In this document: one piece after another, positions 28,750 through 36,625 of the stretch
How the letters are laid out: the number at the start of each line of letters is the position of its first letter
How positions within the stretch are numbered: the stretch's first letter is position 1
Notes under the pieces: generated by a model
Database searches by the model: none
Told to the model about the DNA's origin: nothing
The model's input: only the letters and a program-made list of their open reading frames with translations
Program-made: the position numbers and the translations under genes
Assembly (NCBI RefSeq): GCF_019038465.1
Contig: NZ_JAFKRH010000042.1
Location: forward strand, 1 to 64,000
Source: Synechococcus sp. CCY 0621
GTDB lineage: Bacteria; Cyanobacteriota; Cyanobacteriia; PCC-6307; Cyanobiaceae
Length of the DNA: 64,000 nucleotides
Reading direction: 5' to 3'

Positions 28750-29265
28750 ATGACCCGAACCACTGTCCTGTTGGCCCTGCTCGGCGGGGCTGCCCTTGTT
28801 CTGCCCTCGGCCCTGTTTCCCAGCCCGGCGAGGGCCCACAGCATCCAGAGCACGCTCGAACGAATCTCCACCACCCTCAACGGTTCCAGCGGGATCGAGA
28901 AGCTGGAGATCCATAGCAGTTTCTCCAGTGGGGTTCCTGCCGGCGACGCCAATGTCCGCCTGCTGCCGCTGGCTGGCGGTGACCCCATCGAACTTGGGCG
29001 CACCGGAGCGGATGGCCGTCTCACGTTCGTCCTGCCGCCAGTCGCCCGGGGGGGAGGGGAGATCCAAGTGGATGCAGGTCCCGGCCATCGGGATTTCCTG
29101 GAACTTTCCGATATCGAACCCACCGGACCCGCCAAGACTCCGACCACCCAGGCCCACCGCCACACTCCTCGGCAGCCCTGGCCCTGGCAGGCCTCGACGG
29201 TCCTCATCGGGATGGGCCTAGTGGGTGGTGCGGGTCTGTTCGGCCTTCTGCGCCGGGATACCTGA
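28750..29265 (+). CDS. Secreted, C-terminally anchored beta-domain protein
   Basis: 171 residues from ATG 28750 (a GTG sits directly before it). Signal peptide to about 30 (ALFPSPARAHS). A small carboxypeptidase-regulatory-like beta domain follows (IEKLEIHSSFSSGVPAGDANVRLLP, RTGADGRLTFVLP). Then a His/Pro linker and one C-terminal membrane helix (STVLIGMGLVGGAGLFGLL) with a basic end. The shape resembles proteins that accompany periplasmic metal uptake (CbiL/NikL type), but no transporter gene is adjacent. Function not assigned. Confidence 0.6.
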   Translation: MTRTTVLLALLGGAALVLPSALFPSPARAHSIQSTLERISTTLNGSSGIEKLEIHSSFSSGVPAGDANVRLLPLAGGDPIELGRTGADGRLTFVLPPVARGGGEIQVDAGPGHRDFLELSDIEPTGPAKTPTTQAHRHTPRQPWPWQASTVLIGMGLVGGAGLFGLLRRDT

Positions 29266-29282
29266 GTCGTTACGATCAGCTG

Positions 29283-29720
29283 ATGGATACCGGCAGTCCT
29301 GCTCTCGATCGGATCGTTGATCGGCTCGGCAGTACGGGGGATGCCAAGCGCCGTTATGAATACATTCTCTGGCTGGCCAAGAAGCTTGCCCCGCTGCCCG
29401 ACGACCTCAGACAGGAGGCCTTCAAAGTGAAGGGTTGCGTCTCCCAGGTGTTCGTGGTGGGTCGACTGGTGGAAGGAAAACTTCATTGGCAGGGTGATTC
29501 CGACGCCCAGATCACCAAGGGATTGCTGGCGTTGCTGATCGAGGGCCTTGAGGGCTTGACGCCGCGTGAAGTGGCTTCGATCGATCCGGCCTTCATCGCG
29601 GCCACGGGGCTCCAAGCGAGCCTCACCCCATCCCGGGCGAACGGGTTTCTGAACATTCTGCGCATGATGCAGGCCCAGGCCCAACAGTTCGAACGATCCA
29701 GAACAGGGGCCGATTCCTAG
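29283..29720 (+). CDS. sufE: SufE-family sulfur-transfer protein
   Basis: 145 residues. The family core is LAKKLAPLPDDLRQEAFKVKGCVSQVFV, with the persulfide-carrying Cys52, and the distal ITKGLLALLIEGLEGLTP. It stimulates cysteine desulfurase SufS and accepts its sulfur for Fe-S cluster assembly. The start at ATG 29283 is 17 bases past the previous stop. Nine-base gap to the homoserine dehydrogenase frame. Confidence 0.92.
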   Translation: MDTGSPALDRIVDRLGSTGDAKRRYEYILWLAKKLAPLPDDLRQEAFKVKGCVSQVFVVGRLVEGKLHWQGDSDAQITKGLLALLIEGLEGLTPREVASIDPAFIAATGLQASLTPSRANGFLNILRMMQAQAQQFERSRTGADS

Positions 29721-29744
29721 GATCAGGCTTTGAGGATGCAGCCC

Positions 29745-31052
29745 ATGACCATCGGCGTTGGCTTGCTCGGTCTGGGCACGGTAGGGAGTGGCGTAGCGGC
29801 GATCCTCGCCAGCCCCCAGGGTCGTCACCCGTTGGTGGCGGCACTGGCCCTGCGCCGCGTGGCGGTGCGCGACCCGGCTCGACCGCGCTCTGTGGACCTG
29901 GATCCGGCTCTGCTGGTGACCGATCCGGCAGCGGTGGTGGACGATCCGGACGTGGACATCGTGGTGGAGGTGATGGGCGGACTGGAGCCGGCCCGCACGC
30001 TGATCCTGAGGGCAATCGCCGCCGGGAAGCCGGTTGTCACCGCCAACAAGGCGGTGATCGCTCGCTATGGCGAGGAAATCGCGGCGGCGGCAGAGAAGCA
30101 GGGGGTCTACGTGCTGATCGAGGCGGCCGTCGGCGGTGGCATTCCCATCATCGAACCCCTGAAGCAGTCGCTCGGCGGCAACCGCATTCATCGGGTGAGC
30201 GGCATCATCAATGGCACCACGAACTACATCCTCAGCCGGATGGCCGAGGAGGGGGCGGCCTATGGGGATGTGCTGGCCGACGCCCAGCGCCTTGGCTATG
30301 CCGAAGCCGATCCGGCCGCCGATGTGCAGGGTGGGGATGCGGCCGACAAGATCGCCATCCTTGCCGGCCTCGCCTTCGGCGGCCCCGTTCCGAGGGCCGG
30401 CATCCCAACAGAAGGGATTGACCGGCTGAAGGCCCGCGACGTGACCTACGCGGCTCAACTGGGATTCGTGGTGAAGTTACTGGCGGTGGCAGAGCGCATC
30501 AACGAGCACGACCAGGCCGAGGGCATCCAGCTCGACGTGCGTGTGCATCCAACCCTTCTGCCCAAGCACCATCCCCTGGCCGGCGTCCACGGGGTGAACA
30601 ACGCGATCCTGGTCGAAGGCGAACCAGTGGGCCAGGTCATGTTCTTCGGGCCAGGCGCAGGAGCAGGACCCACGGCCTCGGCCGTGGTGGCCGACATTCT
30701 CAACATCGCGGGGATCCGGCAGGTGGGTGGCGCGGATGCTGGACTGGATCCCCTGCTCGCAGCCAGCAGCTGGCGTCCAGTAAGCCTGGCTGATGCCTCT
30801 CTCGCAAGCCACCGCAACTACGTTCGCCTCCAGACACGCGATGAAGCCGGTGTGATCGGCCGCATCGGCACCTGCTTCGGCACCAGAGGGGTTTCGATCC
30901 AGTCGATCGTCCAGTTCGAAGCCACTGAGGGATCCGCCGAGATCGTGGTGATCACCCACCAGGTGCGGGAATCGAGCTTCCGCGACGCCCTGGCCGCCAT
31001 CACCGCTCTTGAGGAAGTGCAAAGGGTTGCTGCCTGCCTCCGCACGTTGTAG
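29745..31052 (+). CDS. hom: Homoserine dehydrogenase
   Basis: About 435 residues from ATG 29745; a GAGG at about 29732-29735 suits this start (ATG 29736 is the alternative). NAD-binding IGVGLLGLGTVGSG, KPVVTANKAVIARYG, catalytic SGIINGTTNYILSRM and GGDAADKIAILAGLAFG are all present. A C-terminal ACT domain (TRDEAGVIGRIGTCFGTRGVSIQSIVQ) implies amino-acid feedback. It makes homoserine for Thr and Met synthesis. Confidence 0.96.
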   Translation: MTIGVGLLGLGTVGSGVAAILASPQGRHPLVAALALRRVAVRDPARPRSVDLDPALLVTDPAAVVDDPDVDIVVEVMGGLEPARTLILRAIAAGKPVVTANKAVIARYGEEIAAAAEKQGVYVLIEAAVGGGIPIIEPLKQSLGGNRIHRVSGIINGTTNYILSRMAEEGAAYGDVLADAQRLGYAEADPAADVQGGDAADKIAILAGLAFGGPVPRAGIPTEGIDRLKARDVTYAAQLGFVVKLLAVAERINEHDQAEGIQLDVRVHPTLLPKHHPLAGVHGVNNAILVEGEPVGQVMFFGPGAGAGPTASAVVADILNIAGIRQVGGADAGLDPLLAASSWRPVSLADASLASHRNYVRLQTRDEAGVIGRIGTCFGTRGVSIQSIVQFEATEGSAEIVVITHQVRESSFRDALAAITALEEVQRVAACLRTL

Positions 31053-31507
31053 CAGAAGATCAAGCCAGCCCAGAGATGCGACTGATAAAGCCAACTTCTG
31101 CTTCAGAAGGGCTTGGTTGATTGACGAACCTGAAGATTTCCGCAGGAGTATCGTTCCAGTTCCTTGGAAGCACAGAACGCAATCCTGGAATCCGATGAGA
31201 GCGTCTTTGCTAAGGCGATTGGCACAGCCTTCTCAACCAGCAGACCTGAAGTCCATCACCGCATGAGCAGAAAGGAATGGCGATCCATGAGCCACCTTGG
31301 AGCTTGATGTTGGCGCTGGGAGCCTGGGGCATCGTCAGGACTGGCGAAGATCATCGTGCCAAAGCAGTTGGTGCAAGGGTTCTTACCTGCCTGCCATCAG
31401 GGCTGAGCTGATGAAAGCAGACCAACAGGGAGAAAGCCAGTGGTGAGACAAAAGACACACGCTGGCCTCTGCCGCAGCTCTTCGGCAACGGAGGGGCCTA
31501 AGCGCCT

Positions 31508-31780
31508 GTGGGAGGCGAACGCATTGTCGGCATCAGCCATGAATCATCAGAAGCTGATGCAGGTCGTGAAGACGAGCCACAGGAACAGGATTCTCGAAGC
31601 AGTACTCCCAACCAGGGCCACAATCAGGGCCACAATCAGGGGACAACCGAAGCAGGACTTGACTTCATGCAATCGGTGAATCAGATGAACAGACAACTTT
31701 CGCCTCATGACAACCAAACCTTCCTGAAAGCATTTATTAAAGAAACAAGGCAGGACTGCGGTTATAAGGCTATGCTATAG
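31508..31780 (+). CDS. Doubtful short ORF with NQGH repeats
   Basis: 90 codons, Glu/Gln/Ser-rich in the first half and more ordinary at the C-terminus (NRQLSPHDNQTFLKAFIKETRQDCG). The NQGHNQGHNQG run is encoded by a short 12-base tandem repeat. No family recognised and no convincing ribosome site. It may be a gene remnant. Confidence 0.2.
   Translation: MGGERIVGISHESSEADAGREDEPQEQDSRSSTPNQGHNQGHNQGTTEAGLDFMQSVNQMNRQLSPHDNQTFLKAFIKETRQDCGYKAML
31613..31642. repeat. 12-base tandem repeat
   Basis: CAGGGCCACAAT occurs twice head-to-tail (31613-31624, 31625-31636), followed by a degenerate third start (CAGGGG). The 12-base unit keeps frame and encodes NQGH in one frame. Confidence 0.7.
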
Positions 31781-31842
31781 ACGTCATGCATCGTGGGAAC
31801 CGAAAGAGTGGCTAGGCTGGATTTATCAGCTTCAGGTCCAAC

Positions 31843-32946
31843 ATGCATCCCACTCCTGACAAGACAAGCCTGGAGAAGATCAAAGAAGGACTCGACAAAG
31901 GTGGTTACCAATGCGACCAATTAATCGCTTCAGTAGCAGCAAAAAAGCTCTCTTTCAGGGGTTTTTCCTACTACTGCAAGGATATTCCAGTTGCAACTCC
32001 TGACATCACTCCCACCCTCTTTGTGAGCGGCGCCTTTCAGAGCATGCCCTCCTGGCATCGGTTCGCCAGGCTTTTTCTGGGGCGAGGAAAGCCTGTCATC
32101 ATGGTGGATCTGCCAGGAACTGGTCGCGCTGACCCCTTACCCACCGAGTATGGGTTGGATTACCTTGCCGCGACCATCAAACATATGCTGGATGAGCTCG
32201 GACATCACAAGGTGGCTGTCGTTGCCGCCTCCTACGGAACACCGATTGCCTTCCGGTTCGCTGAGCTCCATCCATCCATGGTGGAGAGCCTGGTCCTTTG
32301 TGGAACGATGAAAGAAGTCCCCCATCACATCCATGGCGATCTGGCCCATTCCTTTCAGACTCTTGAAGAAGGGAAAATGGAGCAGTTCGCCAATGAGCTG
32401 CTCGGTGTTTCGGGCCCTCAGCAGGGCTGCGGATTAATCTGCACAGATCCAGAGAAGCCCATCGCCAGAAGGAAGCTGGCCCATCGTCTTCTCTATTCCC
32501 AGTTAATCAACATGAATGCCGCAGATCGTGAAAAGTATGTCATCAACACAAAACGCCTGCTGAACCACGGCCAGATCGCGCTCGGGAGCCCACCTGCCGT
32601 GCGAACGCTTGTTTTCACCGGCGAGCATGACTGTTTCACACGCCCAGAATTCTGCCGTGAAATTGCCAGCGCGTTTTGCAAAGCCACGTTCACGACCATC
32701 CAGCAAGCCGATCACCTGTTTCACATCGAACAGTTCGATACCACGGCCGAGTTGTTGTTCCGGTTCAGCTACAACCAGCCCATTGATGACATTCCCATGC
32801 TGAACGCTATCGAACTGGTCGGCAGAAAGATCAAGAAAAGGTTCAGCCTCCAGAAGGCTCAAACCAGTTCCAATCTCCACTGCCAGAAAAAGTTCAACCA
32901 GGCGACAATGCCAAAGGGGCGCTCATCCTTGGCCCTCACCCCATAG
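31843..32946 (+). CDS. Alpha/beta hydrolase, tandem paralogue 1
   Basis: 367 residues. PTLFVSGAFQSMPSWHRFARLF forms the oxyanion region, followed by VIMVDLPGTGRADPLP and the nucleophile elbow VVAASYGTP (Ser130; Ala replaces the first Gly of GxSxG). The acid is in FTGEHDCFTRPEFC and the His in QADHLFHIEQF. The C-terminal 60 residues are Lys/Gln-rich and diverge from the second copy. The AT-richer DNA and the duplication suggest acquired genes. Substrate unknown; no acyl-carrier or synthase gene lies next to it. Confidence 0.8.
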   Translation: MHPTPDKTSLEKIKEGLDKGGYQCDQLIASVAAKKLSFRGFSYYCKDIPVATPDITPTLFVSGAFQSMPSWHRFARLFLGRGKPVIMVDLPGTGRADPLPTEYGLDYLAATIKHMLDELGHHKVAVVAASYGTPIAFRFAELHPSMVESLVLCGTMKEVPHHIHGDLAHSFQTLEEGKMEQFANELLGVSGPQQGCGLICTDPEKPIARRKLAHRLLYSQLINMNAADREKYVINTKRLLNHGQIALGSPPAVRTLVFTGEHDCFTRPEFCREIASAFCKATFTTIQQADHLFHIEQFDTTAELLFRFSYNQPIDDIPMLNAIELVGRKIKKRFSLQKAQTSSNLHCQKKFNQATMPKGRSSLALTP

Positions 32947-33126
32947 ATTCAGACATTTCACCGCCTTCAATCACCATCCCGCAAGCCTGCCAGATCCTGC
33001 TTGTAGCCGCCTTAACAACTGCCTGCCATAGGCTGGGGCATGGATGGTGGCGTGGATAGAGTGAAATCAAGTTTCTTCTCAACATTGTCTTTGTCTTTTT
33101 CAGGCAGTGGCAACGTTGAATGAGCC

Positions 33127-34185
33127 ATGCTCCACCTGCATAATTTTCAGAGCACAAACAAAGACCAATTGAATCCTTGCATCATTGCATCGGCCCCAAC
33201 CAAGCGGCTGATCCATTGCGGGTTCCATTTCAGCTACAAACACATCCAACCTGGGGCCGCTCAACACATCCCGACCCTGTTCGTCAGCGGTGCGTTCCAA
33301 TCCATGCAGTCGTGGTACCGCTTCGCCAGGTATTTCATCGAGCAAGGAAAGCCCGTCATCATCGTGGATCTACCTGGCACGGGTGCCTCTGATCCCCTGC
33401 CCACCAGTTTCGGACAGGATTTTCTGGCAGAAACCATTGGAGTGATGCTGGACGACGCCGGGATTGAACGTGTTTCTATCGTTGCCGCCTCTTACGGCAC
33501 ACCAACGGCCTATTGTTTTGCCCAGTTTTTTCCCCACAGAGTTGACAATCTCGTACTGTGCGGAACCATGAAGGAAATCCCTGAGCACCTGCGTGCGGGT
33601 GTTGCCCACACGCTGATACCGCTCAGAAATGGAGACATGGGACAATTTGCTAATGAAGTGCTCGGCATCTCCGGACCCCAAAAAGGCAACGGGCTCCTAT
33701 GTACCGATACAACCAAAAGAGTGGAGCGGCATAAACTTGCCAAGCGTTTACTTTATTCGCAACTAGTGAATATGAACAAACTCGATAGACATAAGTACGA
33801 GCTCAACACTCTACGTCTGCTCCAGCACGGAAAAATCAATCTCAATTCCACCCCATCCTGTAATACCTTGATCTTCACTGGCGAGCACGACTGCTTCACT
33901 TTGCCTGCTTTTTGCAAGGAAATTGCTGATGCTTTCCCTGCCTGCACATTCACAACGATTCGCCATGCCGATCACCTGTTTCATATTGAGCAGTTTGAGA
34001 CAACATCTGAGCTTCTCTATAGATTCTCTTACAATCTACCTATCGAGAAGGTGCCACAGCTGAACCAAATCGAACGCGTCGGCAAGATCTATCGGACGTC
34101 GCAGGGATCCGCCCAACCAGCCAACAACCCCCCGCAGCGCCAACCCCAACCTGTCAACAATCACAGCTTCTCAGAAGCGGCTTGA
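33127..34185 (+). CDS. Alpha/beta hydrolase, tandem paralogue 2
   Basis: 352 residues, clearly homologous over its whole core to the preceding gene. Shared blocks include PTLFVSGAFQSM.SW, VDLPGTG..DPLPT, VAASYGTP (Ser122), LVLCGTMKE, FTGEHDCFT and ADHLFHIEQF. The N-terminus is shorter and the C-terminus is Gln/Pro/Asn-rich. A 180-base spacer separates the two, so they may have separate promoters. Divergence is large enough that the duplication is not recent. Confidence 0.8.
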   Translation: MLHLHNFQSTNKDQLNPCIIASAPTKRLIHCGFHFSYKHIQPGAAQHIPTLFVSGAFQSMQSWYRFARYFIEQGKPVIIVDLPGTGASDPLPTSFGQDFLAETIGVMLDDAGIERVSIVAASYGTPTAYCFAQFFPHRVDNLVLCGTMKEIPEHLRAGVAHTLIPLRNGDMGQFANEVLGISGPQKGNGLLCTDTTKRVERHKLAKRLLYSQLVNMNKLDRHKYELNTLRLLQHGKINLNSTPSCNTLIFTGEHDCFTLPAFCKEIADAFPACTFTTIRHADHLFHIEQFETTSELLYRFSYNLPIEKVPQLNQIERVGKIYRTSQGSAQPANNPPQRQPQPVNNHSFSEAA

Positions 34186-34237
34186 CCATCCAATGGGATG
34201 TTGAGCCGAATTGCAGCGCAACGCCTCTCCACAAACG

Positions 34238-34270
34238 AAAAAAGGATGCATTCTTGATGAATGCATCCTT
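34238..34270 (-). terminator. Intrinsic terminator for the VPGPLPL protein gene
   Basis: A perfect 12-bp stem (34242-34253 with 34259-34270) and 5-base loop. On the minus strand the stem is followed by six T (34243-34238). It lies about 40 bases after the stop of the minus-strand secreted-protein gene. It also separates that gene from the convergent hydrolase. Confidence 0.85.
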
Positions 34271-34311
34271 GATGGAACGATTCCCCAGAAGAGGGAAAAG
34301 AACCCAGTGAA

Positions 34312-35064
34312 TCAGGCCTGCACTGGCTTGGAGGCGACACCTTTCACCCGCTTCCGGAGACGCCGGCTGTAGCCGAAGGCGGCGCCTGCACCAAGCAGAG
34401 GCAGAGGACCGGGGACCTTCTCCGCCTGAATGGAGATGCTCTGGCTGCCGAAGACAGACGTCTGAATCAGGGAAGGCAGGGTGGGGTCCGTGGAGACGAG
34501 GGTGTTGCCACCGATCGTGATCGAGATCAACGAGCCCAGGAGATCGGCGTCTCCATTGTTGGGAAGGGAAGCACCGACATCACCGACGATAGGACCACCG
34601 ATCGCGAAGACAGGTGCTCCACCGACAATCCCCTGGCCGGGGGCGGCGGTCAATGTGATCACGAACTGGTTGGTGACACCACTACCGATGGCAGGAGCGC
34701 CTGGCACCAGCAGGGGAGCTGTGGCACAGGAGAACAAGGGATTGACGAAACCGTTGCAGGCATCAATCGAGCTCTGCTGGGGCACCCACTCCGAGGCATC
34801 GAAAGACAGGACGTACTGGAATGCCGTCACGTCCTGACCAGCAAATCCGACCGCACCGAGCAGAGGCAGATCGAGGTTGAACTGGAAGGGCTGGGTGCTG
34901 CCGGGCTGGAGAACCAGATCATTGATAGGATCTGAATCAATCTGGGAACCTGGAGGCGTGAAGAACACCGCAATGGCATGGGCCTTGTCGGCCGTGCCAA
35001 AAAGGAGAGCGCCTGGGACCAAGGCCAGCGTGGCAGCTCTGGCGAGAAGTTTAGGGATTTTCAT
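34312..35064 (-). CDS. Secreted protein A with VPGPLPL (PEP-CTERM-like) C-terminal sorting signal
   Basis: 250 residues from ATG 35064 (the frame is open to 35124, but a signal peptide starts here: MKIPKLLARAATLALVPGAL...KAHA, cleavage about residue 30). The mature part is Gly/Pro/Leu-rich and beta-looking, with DACNGF...LFSCAT as a possible disulfide pair. The C-terminus has the tripartite sorting layout: VPGPLPLLG (about 217), a short hydrophobic AGAAFGYS and a basic cluster SRRLRKRVK. This resembles the cyanobacterial exosortase substrate tail. Its own terminator follows. Divergent from an HpsJ-like gene. Confidence 0.8.
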   Translation of the reverse strand: MKIPKLLARAATLALVPGALLFGTADKAHAIAVFFTPPGSQIDSDPINDLVLQPGSTQPFQFNLDLPLLGAVGFAGQDVTAFQYVLSFDASEWVPQQSSIDACNGFVNPLFSCATAPLLVPGAPAIGSGVTNQFVITLTAAPGQGIVGGAPVFAIGGPIVGDVGASLPNNGDADLLGSLISITIGGNTLVSTDPTLPSLIQTSVFGSQSISIQAEKVPGPLPLLGAGAAFGYSRRLRKRVKGVASKPVQA

Positions 35065-35491
35065 GTGGGTAGTGTAGCTCCTAGAGACGTGAGCACTTGT
35101 GCAGCTGCCAGACAGCTCCACCAACCATAATAGTAGCAGAAATCCTTAAAGGGTGGTTAGCGGCGCCGAACTATGCAACGAAGACCCACAAATGTGTCGA
35201 TTTCTTAACTTTCGTCCCGGCGCCTAAAACCTTCCTTGGCCGGTTCCGCAAGCCTAGCGGGCTTCCCAATCGTCTCTTTCAACCGGTCGGGTCCCCGAGT
35301 TGGGGAGCACCAACGGGACTCATGAGTAATCTTGGCCCAAAGGAGGAGCCAAGATCGGCTTGGAGGGTCTGCCGAAGGAGCATGGGCCGTTTCGACCGCC
35401 TCGGTCGCTGGCCTCCACAGATTTCAGGCTTCCATGGGACGCTACCTTTCGATCGCTTTTCTCTGTCCTCAAAAGACATGTCTGCCCTGCG
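35065..35491. promoter_or_regulatory. Divergent intergenic region of module A
   Basis: 427 bases between the signal-peptide start of protein A and the first HpsJ-like gene. The left part (35100-35240) is AT-rich and probably holds the divergent promoters. At 35329-35355 there is a perfect 8-bp hairpin with an 11-base loop containing AGGAGG. Open frames across it show no protein-like character. Confidence 0.5.
35329..35355 (+). promoter_or_regulatory. Hairpin in the leader of the HpsJ-like gene
   Basis: ATCTTGGC (35329-35336) pairs with GCCAAGAT (35348-35355); the loop carries AGGAGG. There is no T run, so it is not a simple terminator. It could be an RNA element or protein site in the leader, 137 bases ahead of the ATG at 35492. 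Speculative. Confidence 0.35.
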
Positions 35492-36298
35492 ATGATCGAC
35501 CACTTCACTGATCAAGGCGACAATCCCAACAACGACCCCAAAGAAAAACTCAGGGTCGTCAGTGATTTTCTTGCTGCAACGGCGACCGGCCTTTTCCTCG
35601 TTTTCCTGGCGTACGTCCTGTTCGATTCCCTGCCCCTCCAGCTACTGCGATCTGACTGGCAGCTGAAATTAGTGGCTCGCCTGATGGCCCTGGGCTCACT
35701 GCCCCTGGTGGGTCTTGCCTGCCTGCACATCGCTTCGATCTTGCATCCATCCCCCCATGCCTATCGACAACGCCTCGCCAATGTGCGCCAGTGGGCCATC
35801 GCTGTTGCCATCGGATTTCTGCTGCTCATTCCACTCCAGGGCTTCGCCACCTTGACGTCCTATAAAGAGGCAAAGGTGATCCAGAATACGCAGTTGCAAA
35901 CGGCCAACAGGCGTCTCGCCCCGCTGAAGCAGGCGATCGCTTCGGCCACCAGCACGGCAGACCTCCAGAAGAAGATCTCCGCCCTCAAGGATTTCCAGAT
36001 CCAGCTCCAGCCTGCTGACCTTGCCCAACCCCTGCCACTGGTCAAGAAAGGCATCCTGGACAATCTTGCACGGGCGGAAAACATCTATGCCGACCGCGTT
36101 GGAGGCCCCACTCCAGCCCAGTTATGGACGGCGGGTCAGTCTGCGTTGCGCACCATTCTCGGTTCCATCGGCTATGCCTACGCCTTTGCCGCTGGTGCAC
36201 AGGGGAAGAACTCCTCCCTCACCCTCCTGGATACGTTGTCACGCCGCTGGCAGACCCTGACCAGAGCACGTCACAGGAAACAGAGGATGCCCTATTGA
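35492..36298 (+). CDS. HpsJ-like integral membrane protein, copy 1
   Basis: 268 residues from ATG 35492. Predicted spans lie at about 27-47, 64-84, 101-121 (WAIAVAIGFLLLIPLQGFATL) and 219-237, with a long charged helical region (about 125-200) between spans 3 and 4. It shares FLVFLAYVLFDSLPLQLL, RQWAI, PLQGFAT, RVGGPTP..LW and AFAAGAQ with copy 2. The layout matches HpsJ-type proteins, which in filamentous cyanobacteria belong to hormogonium polysaccharide export and are often found with cyanoexosortases. I recognise the family only by general resemblance. Confidence 0.68.
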   Translation: MIDHFTDQGDNPNNDPKEKLRVVSDFLAATATGLFLVFLAYVLFDSLPLQLLRSDWQLKLVARLMALGSLPLVGLACLHIASILHPSPHAYRQRLANVRQWAIAVAIGFLLLIPLQGFATLTSYKEAKVIQNTQLQTANRRLAPLKQAIASATSTADLQKKISALKDFQIQLQPADLAQPLPLVKKGILDNLARAENIYADRVGGPTPAQLWTAGQSALRTILGSIGYAYAFAAGAQGKNSSLTLLDTLSRRWQTLTRARHRKQRMPY

Positions 36299-36369
36299 TG
36301 TCACCCCGTCGATGACGCCGAAGCCTGGCCTCTCCGGTTTTTCTCAGCGTTCATTCCTCTGCAGCCCCG

Positions 36370-36620
36370 ACGCCTGACTACTCAGCCAGTCGCGAGGAGT
36401 ATGTCGCCGGATTCAGCCGCCTGTCCGCCTGAAGCGGTGGAGAGATGCTGCTGGATTCTTCAGTCTTCGTGCTGGTCGATTCCCTACCCCTCCAGCTACT
36501 CAATCCGGCCTGGCCACTGCGCTACAGCAACAGCATGGTCATCACCTCACTGCTGACCCGCTGGGTTTGCTGCTGCTGCTCTTGGTGCTGTTCATCGAGC
36601 TCGCCTGGGGGACATCGTCG
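36370..36620 (+). pseudogene. Decayed, truncated HpsJ-like copy
   Basis: Aligns codon by codon with the N-terminal 80 residues of copy 2 (PDYSASRE..., FVLVDSLPLQLLNPAW.LR). The start has become ACG (36370). A tryptophan codon has become TGA (36430-36432). One base is missing at about 36556-36580, shifting the frame. Homology ends just before the stop of the opposite-strand gene at 36626, so the last two thirds are gone. Not expected to make a protein. Confidence 0.82.
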
Positions 36621-36625
36621 TGATG

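Larger units (their letters stand above)
31053..31842. other. 790-base stretch without a confident gene
   Basis: AT-richer than the core genome, with several short open frames that look neither like cyanobacterial proteins nor like each other. The longest is a 90-codon frame at 31508-31780 with an NQGHNQGHNQG run. No ribosome site, terminal repeats or recognisable transposase motif were found. It may be decayed mobile or accessory DNA on the left border of the accessory island. Confidence 0.5.

Noticed and set aside
31053-31842. Possible insertion sequence
   Set aside because: No transposase motif, terminal inverted repeats or target duplication could be found.
35400-35490. Cyclic-di-GMP riboswitch-like string (GGGACGCTACC) in the HpsJ leader
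   Set aside because: Only a short sequence resemblance; the required paired helices and tetraloop receptor were not found.
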